Of a stretch of 24,638 nt of DNA, positions 19,060 through 24,638 are shown piece after piece. Source of the DNA: Nemertoderma westbladi (taxonomy: Eukaryota; Xenacoelomorpha; Nemertodermatida; Nemertodermatidae). The stretch's first letter is position 1; each line of letters starts with the position of its first letter. The notes beneath the pieces were generated by a model that was not told where the DNA came from, searched no databases, and saw only the letters and a program-made list of their open reading frames with translations. The stretch covers positions 1 through 24,638 of the forward strand of contig JAUCBJ010005271.1 in NCBI GenBank assembly GCA_032718475.1, given 5' to 3'. Made by a program: the position numbers and the translations under genes.

Positions 19060-19917
19060 CCCACATGGTGTTCCCCCTGTGGTCTTTAAAATACCTGAGT
19101 GTTTAAAGCTCATCTATCCCATCTTAGTAGACATGTACCGAACAACAAGAGTCCCACAAGAAATGAAAACAAATAAGTTGGAGACAGTTCCCAAGAAGGG
19201 CAACCTAACACTCTATAGTTCTTTTCGGCCTCGGGGAATCTCATTGATCTCGATTGCTGCAAAGCTATACAATAGAATTCTATTAAATCGCATCAGGGAT
19301 CCCATTGAGAGACTGCTCCGTGGAAATCAGAATGGGTTCCGTAAAGGTCGTGGGACCATGGAGCCCATTTTGGCACTTAGAAGGATAATTGAGGAGTTAT
19401 CAAAAAAGAAAGACTGTTATCTTTGTTGACTTCTTCAAGGCTTTGATTCAGTCTCTCGCTCAGGTATGTTCAGCATACTTTCATTATATGGGATTCCTGA
19501 TGAAATTATTGCAGCAATCAGATCAGTATACGATGGTTCGACAACATTTGTGTCTACTGTTGACGGTGACACAGAACCATTTGAAGTGTTATGGGGCGTC
19601 CTCCAGGGAGACACACTTGCACCATTCTTGTTCATAATTGTTGTTTACTATGTTCTACGCATGTCCTTAGATCATCATAATGATGATGGGGTGATGATAA
19701 CTCCACCTACTGGCTCCAGAAGTCGAGGAAATCCTGCCAAGTACCTAACTGATCTAGCTAGACTTTGGTGAATATGCATGGTGGACAGCCCATGACTTTC
19801 TTGAGACGCATCTTAAATGACACTGGCCTTGAAGATGCGGATGATCTAGCAAATGTTATGGGTGATAGGGAGTTGTGGCGGCGTAATTTTGTCGACAAGC
19901 CGGCACAGCATTCTTAA
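19060..19917 (+). pseudogene. LINE reverse transcriptase with frameshifts and internal deletion (copy 3)
   Basis: The same family as copy 1, in opposite orientation. It starts further 5' (GVPPVVFKIPECLKLIYP, then VPQEMKTNKLETVPKKGNL) and keeps RPRGISLISIAAK, NQNGFRKGRGT, a motif A remnant and motif B GVLQGDTLAPFLF. Against copy 1 it lacks 11 nt after KKKD (near 19413) and 1 nt near 19441, both shifting the frame. About 650 bp are missing between TDL (19756) and the GGQPMTF-like C-terminus (19780), which removes the FADD motif and most of the thumb. The end HS-stop at 19915-19917 and a following cctagtagta tail match copy 1. It is non-functional. It helps define the family consensus because it retains two codons that copy 1 has lost. 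Confidence 0.88.
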
Positions 19918-20181
19918 AAATGCAGCTGCAATACAGCATGTCGATCCTAGTAGTACATATATTCTTTGGTGCTACTTCAATGTTCCAACCTTTTTCAGAT
20001 TTCAGTACAGCTATAAATTTATTTATAATTATAATTATTATTTATTTAATCAGTACAGCTTAATTATCAATTAAGGGAAGGAGCAGGACCAATTCTTACC
20101 AAAACATTAAACGGAAGTCAATAACACAGGCTACCTTTTTTTAAATGTATTGAGCCGGAAACTTAGAAGCGACTTAATTAA

Positions 20182-20206
20182 GGGGGGGGGGGGGGGGGGG
20201 GGGGGG
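20182..20206. repeat. Poly-G tract (25 G)
   Basis: Preceded by cttaattaa; on the other strand it is a C run followed by ttaattaag, as at 699 and 7021. Confidence 0.9.
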
Positions 20207-20382
20207 TGTTAAAAATTTCGGAAATTTGTCTTTTATTGCATCTAGAGCAGAATGTAATGGGGATTTCAAATTGAAAACGGATTAGAGAGATCTCTTTTAG
20301 TTCTCGAGTTATCCTGGAATATCTGTCTGTCAAAGTGTGAGACAGACAGACAGACTAGGCCCTACATTCCACCAAATATTAA

Positions 20383-20420
20383 AACTGACATTGGAAATGA
20401 AATCAGCGACCCCGTAAGAG
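20383..20420 (+). repeat. Dispersed repeat motif, second plus-strand copy
   Basis: aaaactgacattggaaatga followed by aatcagcgaccccgtaag. It resembles 5-50 and the reverse complement of the 163-bp repeats at 7558-7990. Confidence 0.5.
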
Positions 20421-20423
20421 AGA

Positions 20424-20477
20424 GGGCTGTTGCGCTGTCAGTCAGAGAGGTAACAGCCCTTGGGGTAAGGATTTACC
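20424..20477 (+). repeat. 54-bp inverted repeat, left arm
   Basis: The reverse complement of 22823-22876 with one mismatch (t at 20460). The arm folds by itself: gggctgtt pairs with aacagccc (8 bp, 20-nt loop), followed by a second small hairpin, ggtaa-ttacc. Its partner lies 2.35 kb away, so the pair could bound a mobile element of about 2.45 kb. Alternatively the arms are two separate copies of a structured repeat. Confidence 0.85.
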
Positions 20478-20994
20478 TCTGGGACCTGTATTAGGCAAAA
20501 TAGCAGTAGCTGCGTAGGCCCACCAGTACTGTGCACGGTACAAGACCCGAAATTTAGCCTACATCTGTAAATAATACACGGTTTCGCGGTACAACACCAT
20601 ATAAATTAGACCACCATCTGTAAAATGCTCGCGTGAGTTCAGGAGTTGCACAGATGTCAGGATGTGCTGATTCTATATCATCCACTAACGGATTCTGGTA
20701 GCCTGGAACTACGGTAGACCACTACAAAAACTGATGCGACAGAGCGAGGTGCCGTTCAGCCGTTAGCCTAACATTTCTCGGAGGCCGGTCCGATAACACT
20801 CAACGCATTTTTTGGTTGGACATTGACATTATTGCATTACAGTGTAGTGTATTATAATTACACTGTTACATACTGATTAGTATGGATTGGGAAATTGGAT
20901 ATATTTGGACGTCAATGGATGGATAGGTTTGATTTGAGAAACTAATATCACGTAGGCCTACCTAATCATATATTTGTGATAATTATTACTAGAT

Positions 20995-21400
20995 CCACTG
21001 GCCCCCAGCCACCTTCAACAAACCATCATTGCCTTGGGGCACTCAGCTGAGGGGGCGGAGCGCATTAAAAACTCTAAGTATCGTGACCTAGTGGACCGGC
21101 GTCATTTCTTTCACCCCATGACCTTTGAGGCCTTTGACCGCCCCGGTCCAGAGACATCCACTTTCCTCCGGGAGATCGGGTCTCGTCTCCACAGTGCCAC
21201 CCACGAACCGCGGTCACACCAGTTTCTGCTCCAGCGCCTGGAGATGGCAATTTTGGTTGGTAATGCAGCCTCTGTCATGGGGACAGCAACCACGCCGCCA
21301 TCGGTCTATTCGGGGACTGAAGATCCGAAACCAATCGAAACTGTCGAAATGGTTGCCAATGCAGTCACCAACGGGATGACGGCCGAAGATATTCAATACT
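20995..21400 (+). pseudogene. 3' fragment of an unrelated reverse transcriptase ORF
   Basis: The plus frame reads SHLQQTIIALGHSAEGAERI, then KYRDLVDRRHFFHPMTFEAF, a stretch with FLREIGSRL and HEPRSHQFLLQRLEMAILVG, then NAASVMGT. This order (KY.DL, F.P...E..G, F...IG.RL...T.EPR...FL.QR...A...GNAAS) is one I recognise from the C-terminal tails of reverse-transcriptase-bearing retroelements in invertebrates; the exact family is uncertain. It has no ATG start and no RT core motifs, so it is a fragment. After about 21380 the frame drifts into AT-rich sequence. It lies inside the segment bounded by 54-bp inverted repeats. Confidence 0.55.
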
Positions 21401-22289
21401 CTATCTTATGCAATCTCAAATATTCAATACGGTACTGTTCCTTCAATTCAATATTCAATCTTAGTATTATTTCTGTGCTTCGTTATTTAATAATGTGATT
21501 AGATAAAAAATAAATTAATGAAATGTTATTTATTACAAAAAAAAATCCAAAATTATATTAACATTTATATAGTTTTGAATTAAATGTTTCGACAGTCATT
21601 CAATGAACTTATACAGCAGTGTCATATATCGCGTATCCCTTGGTTTAATCATTATTCTTTATTCAAGTATAACTGAATCCTGGCCCACCGCCTTCACCCT
21701 CCACTGATTATTTAAAATCGTAACTCATTCAAACTTTGACTAAATTATACCAAACTTGGTAAACATGTAATCTTGTCTATCGGCCTTAAATAAATACAAC
21801 TTGCTAAAATTTCCCCTATAATGTTTTTTCCTATAGAACAGGATGCAGTTTTATTTTAGTAGTAAACAAGCTATTATTTGCGTCGATTTTCACCTGGAGA
21901 GGGAAGAATATTGATTGCGCCCCCCCTACCTGCAGTTAAGTGAAAATATTTCGGTACCATTTAATTTTATTATCACGGTCGCGCATCAAGTCGGCCTAGT
22001 CTGTCAAAAGATACAATTCATTATAAACATAACAAAATTAATTATAATAATTCTAAAAATATAAGGCAGATTTTCCTACAGTTAGCTCTTTAGTCTTTAG
22101 CAATCTTATACATTGACAAGACTTATAAAATAATTGATGTTGAATAATTATTATTAAGATTAAAATATATTATTATGAATTCAAAGAAAGCAAATTGTAT
22201 TGAGTTAGTATTGGCAAGTTAATCTCACAAAGTCACAAACCAGTCTAGTCTAACTTTAGAGTAGCCTTGTTCGCATTGTTCCAGGTTTA
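21401..22289. other. AT-rich non-coding stretch
   Basis: No gene or clear repeat recognised on either strand. Confidence 0.6.
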
Positions 22290-22620
22290 GGCCTATAGAT
22301 TCCACCGTCTTCGTTCAGGGTTGAAATACTGTAATACTAATAGACTCCGTTATCCGTCTCGATCGCTTCGCTATGCACCATCTTACTGGGTTTAATAAAC
22401 TCCATCGCCTTCCTGTCGTTCTCTGTTTTGTAGATTACTTCGCCATCGTCTGATCGCTTTGGTTGCATGTTTAATACTGTAATAGACTCCGTCGCCATCG
22501 TATCGTTCTGGATACATTGAATAGATTCCATTGTCCATCGCGATCGTTTCATTGTTTACGTTTAATTGACTTCGCCTCCTCGGATTAGGAATTCGGCCAT
22601 GTTTCGTAGATTCCGCCGTC
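22290..22620 (-). repeat. Degenerate tandem repeat of about 40-45 bp
   Basis: Related strings start near 22297, 22340, 22395, 22432, 22482, 22521, 22566 and 22605, with a last one near 22694. The consensus is about atagactccgtcgccatcgt. Spacings vary from about 37 to 55 bp. On the minus strand one 71-codon frame crosses several copies and shows a loose ATESI / TMESI / AMEFI pattern. Whether it was ever coding is unknown. Confidence 0.6.
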
Positions 22621-22756
22621 GTTCAGCAGTTCAGTGTTTTTAATCAAAGCCAGAATTCCGGCACCGGCACCACGATCAACGATTTCGGAAGTAACAGACT
22701 CCGTCAACAACACTCGGGGTTTAAAAAATACAACTGAGGGCAACTGGGTGATCATC

Positions 22757-22800
22757 TATCTGATAGTTGAAAAAGACAGTCTGACAGTTGGTATCAGACT
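22757..22800 (+). repeat. Two copies of ctatctgatagtt beside the right 54-bp arm
   Basis: ctatctgatagtt at 22757-22769 and 22788-22800; each contains an 11-bp near-palindrome. Between them lies cagtctgacag, which partly pairs with the following cagact. Confidence 0.7.
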
Positions 22801-22822
22801 ATCTGATAGTTAGCGCCCCATG

Positions 22823-22876
22823 GGTAAATCCTTACCCCATGGGCTGTTACCTCTCTGACTGACAGCGCAACAGCCC
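22823..22876 (-). repeat. 54-bp inverted repeat, right arm
   Basis: Partner of 20424-20477 in opposite orientation, 53 of 54 bases identical, with the same internal hairpins. It is followed by ctatagccccgtaag; the left arm is preceded by ccccgtaagagaga. Confidence 0.85.
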
Positions 22877-23374
22877 CTATAGCCCCGTAAGCCCCCATAA
22901 ATATAATTTTAAGTCGGTGGTGTGCTTCCTTCATGTCAGACACTATTAACCAACTAGACCCCAACAGGTACTTTTGCGCGGAAAGGTTTGAACTTTGAAG
23001 GCAATTTTCTCAGAATGACATTTTTCGCACGCCATTTCCTAACTGTTTTTTCCAATATTTAAATATGCTTTATATGAATGGTAAATTCATAAGCCTCAAT
23101 AAATTTCACGCACTTTTTTTAAATTTAATAATATTTCCCCATTCTTTTAATGAAAAATTACAAAAAAATAGGGGTTTTTTTCAGTTTTTGATGAGTTTTG
23201 ATTTTTTTTCCAAAATTGCCAATTATAAGAAATAGAAAACGAAAATACAAAAAATGCGTGAAAAATTTGATGAAAATGAACATGCTGGTTCCACAAAATG
23301 TGGTAACGGAAAATATAAATGGAAAATAACGGAAGAGTAGTCTTTTTAGTGACATTTTTAAAATCTCACGCAGG

Positions 23375-23388
23375 CCGCTAGGGGGCGC
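23375..23388 (+). promoter_or_regulatory. Solitary CTCF-like motif
   Basis: ccgctagggggcgc, identical to the core at 12014-12027, but without the rest of the ~147-bp satellite unit around it. Confidence 0.4.
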
Positions 23389-23616
23389 CAAAATTTATGT
23401 ACTTTTGATGATTCTCTTTTCGATGGGTATGTAGTTTTCTATGCATTTTTCAACCACATTGGAGACATATACTGATTAAGAAAAGACCCTTGATTGTTTA
23501 CATCTAGGTATTTTATAATACATGAGATTTCTCGAAAGTATTTTTGCTCCTATAAAGAGGGCTGGGAAGATAGCCAGTTAATGTTTTGGATGAGTATGGT
23601 CGCAATAAAAGTAAAA

Positions 23617-23686
23617 ATCCCATCCCGATCCCGAAAATCGGGATCCCGACAACCCCGAATCCCGAAAATTGTGGATCCCGATCCCG
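23617..23686. repeat. Self-complementary short repeat (gggatcccg type)
   Basis: Alternating cccgatcccgaaaatcggga and related strings, forming several small palindromes. This type of simple repeat is seen in many animal genomes. Confidence 0.75.
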
Positions 23687-24248
23687 TTGTAACGCTATAC
23701 CTTCTACAGGGATTACAATTTAATGGTAAATGTACTTAATTTGAATGTAACAGGAGTAATTTATAAGGAGTGCTACAAGCTACAAGTATTGATGTTGGAA
23801 ATAACCAAAAGTAAGTAAAAATGAATACAGAAACAAAATAAATCTTTCAAAAAATGGATAATAATTACAGAAAAATAGAAAGAAAGAGCCAAATTTATAA
23901 ATAGTGTGTAAAGTGAATAATAATACTATAACTTATAATCCGCTGAAGGCCAGATTTGAAGTGGCATAAAGTTGTAATGAAAGTAAATAAAGTAAATACT
24001 GTATTATTGTTTGTGGGTTTCCGACCTTCACTCCTACTAACATCGTGAAGGTCAGTAAATAGATCAACCACAAAGTATATGACAAACTCGCTTTTAATGT
24101 TTGGAAGCACCAAACATGGCGTCCGAAAGTCGGGTAAAAAATCTGAACTTTTTGTCCTATCGATGCCCTGCCAATTTTCAACTTGATGTCACATGTTTCA
24201 GATTTAAATGTCACAAAGTTACTTTGAAATTAATACTCCATATCTCAA

Positions 24249-24346
24249 GAACCTGTGGTCTAGTGGTTGTTGTCTCTGCTTCCACCTCGAGGTCCCAGGT
24301 TCGAATCCGACACCACGCTGAAGAGACCCAGTAAGGTCGAAACGCG
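24249..24346 (+). repeat. tRNA-derived SINE head
   Basis: A-box tggtctagtgg (24256-24266) and a perfect B-box ggttcgaatcc (24298-24308), 42 bp apart as in tRNA genes. The T-stem and acceptor stem pair poorly, so this is a SINE promoter and not a functional tRNA. It continues into gaagagacccagtaaggtcg and aaacgcg, a likely SINE body or tail. Confidence 0.65.
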
Positions 24347-24449
24347 TACGAGGATTGGAGAGATATAAGATATTAATTTCAATAAAAATTACGCGATTTC
24401 GCCTATTTCTGAAATAGCATTACGCTACTTTTGCGGGGCGAGCCCTGAT

Positions 24450-24638
24450 TTAGATGTAACGTTGGGTCCCCAGCGAAAACCCTCCTCTATATGGATAACG
24501 CCCATCTAGTGTTCGTTGCCAGAAAATTAGATCTGGTATGACCTCGTCTTTACTTCTCCAGCAGTCGTGCCCACGGAATCTTAATCTGCGTTTACGGAGG
24601 GTGGTTGATACAGGTGGTATGGTATTGTACCATAAAGA
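24450..24638 (-). pseudogene. C-terminus of a LINE reverse transcriptase ORF, cut by the window edge
   Basis: The minus strand has 62 open codons ending at a TAA (24450-24452). They read IPPVSTTLRKRRLRFRGHDC, then WRSKDEVIPDLIFWQ and RTLDGRYPYRGGFSL. The pattern of L-RKRRLRF-GHC-R and DLIFWQ---G-R--RG is the classic end of RTE-like and related LINE ORFs. It also parallels RLRFAGHCFRREDQP...LVLWQPHG in LINE copy 1, though the sequences differ enough to be another family. The N-terminal part lies beyond 24638, so intactness cannot be judged. It faces the SINE at 24249-24346 tail to head. Confidence 0.7.

Larger units (their letters stand above)
19956..20423. other. Non-coding stretch between LINE copy 3 and the 54-bp inverted repeat
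   Basis: Contains the short motif ttaattatcaattaaggg (20060-20077), a 25-nt G run (20182-20206), a (gaca) microsatellite (20341-20355) and a dispersed motif copy (20383-20420). No gene. Confidence 0.65.
22877..24242. other. AT-rich stretch with small repeats
   Basis: No gene. It contains a solitary CTCF-like motif (23375-23388), a gggatcccg-type short repeat (23617-23686) and a perfect 9-bp hairpin, gaccttcac / gtgaaggtc (24023-24053, 13-nt loop). Short frames near 23158-23391 and 23895-24214 show no family features. Confidence 0.6.

Noticed and set aside
24249-24321. Functional tRNA gene
   Set aside because: The A and B boxes are good, but the T-stem and acceptor stem do not pair, so it is a SINE head.

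Overview
The window looks like genomic DNA of an animal, most likely a marine invertebrate; I cannot name the species. It has a bilaterian-type PTPN1/PTPN2 tyrosine phosphatase, degenerate non-LTR retrotransposons, two tRNA-derived SINE heads, homopolymer C tracts, many unrelated minisatellites, AT-rich intergenic DNA and no operon-like gene packing. Only two host-type genes are convincing. Both encode classical protein tyrosine phosphatases, lie on the minus strand in the same orientation and are about 11 kb apart.

Layout. 1-1204 is AT-rich and non-coding. 1205-2080 is a 35-bp satellite of 25 units. 2081-2614 is the probable 3'UTR of the first phosphatase, with an AATAAA signal and a 23-nt G run (sense strand). 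2615-3967 is PTP copy 1 (450 aa): catalytic domain, proline-rich and basic linker, C-terminal membrane anchor, no introns in the coding part. 4226-6532 is a 27-bp satellite of about 85 units just upstream of that gene. 7214-8542 is bounded by perfect 31-bp inverted repeats and holds three 163-bp direct repeats. 9352-11942 is a 29-bp G-rich satellite split by a 1.4-kb LINE fragment that keeps an open reverse transcriptase frame. 11943-13440 is a degenerate satellite of about 147 bp, most units of which carry a CTCF-like core. 15209-16159 is PTP copy 2 (316 aa), which ends just after the catalytic domain.

Further right, 16673-17600 and 19060-19917 are two damaged copies of the same LINE family. 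18671-18869 is a 21-bp satellite. 20424-22876 is bounded by 54-bp inverted repeats and contains the 3' end of an unrelated reverse transcriptase ORF. 22290-22620 is a degenerate 40-45-bp repeat. The right edge has a tRNA-derived SINE and, on the minus strand, the C-terminus of another LINE ORF that runs out of the window.

How the parts relate. The two phosphatases share tracts of about 99% nucleotide identity next to clearly diverged tracts, which points to gene conversion. Copy 1 has the tail of an ER-anchored enzyme, while copy 2 would be a soluble catalytic domain. Between them lie satellites rich in GC-box-like and CTCF-like motifs; a chromatin or insulator role for these is inference only. 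No complete, previously undescribed multi-gene system is visible. The best candidates for follow-up are the CTCF-like ~147-bp array and the mosaic phosphatase pair.
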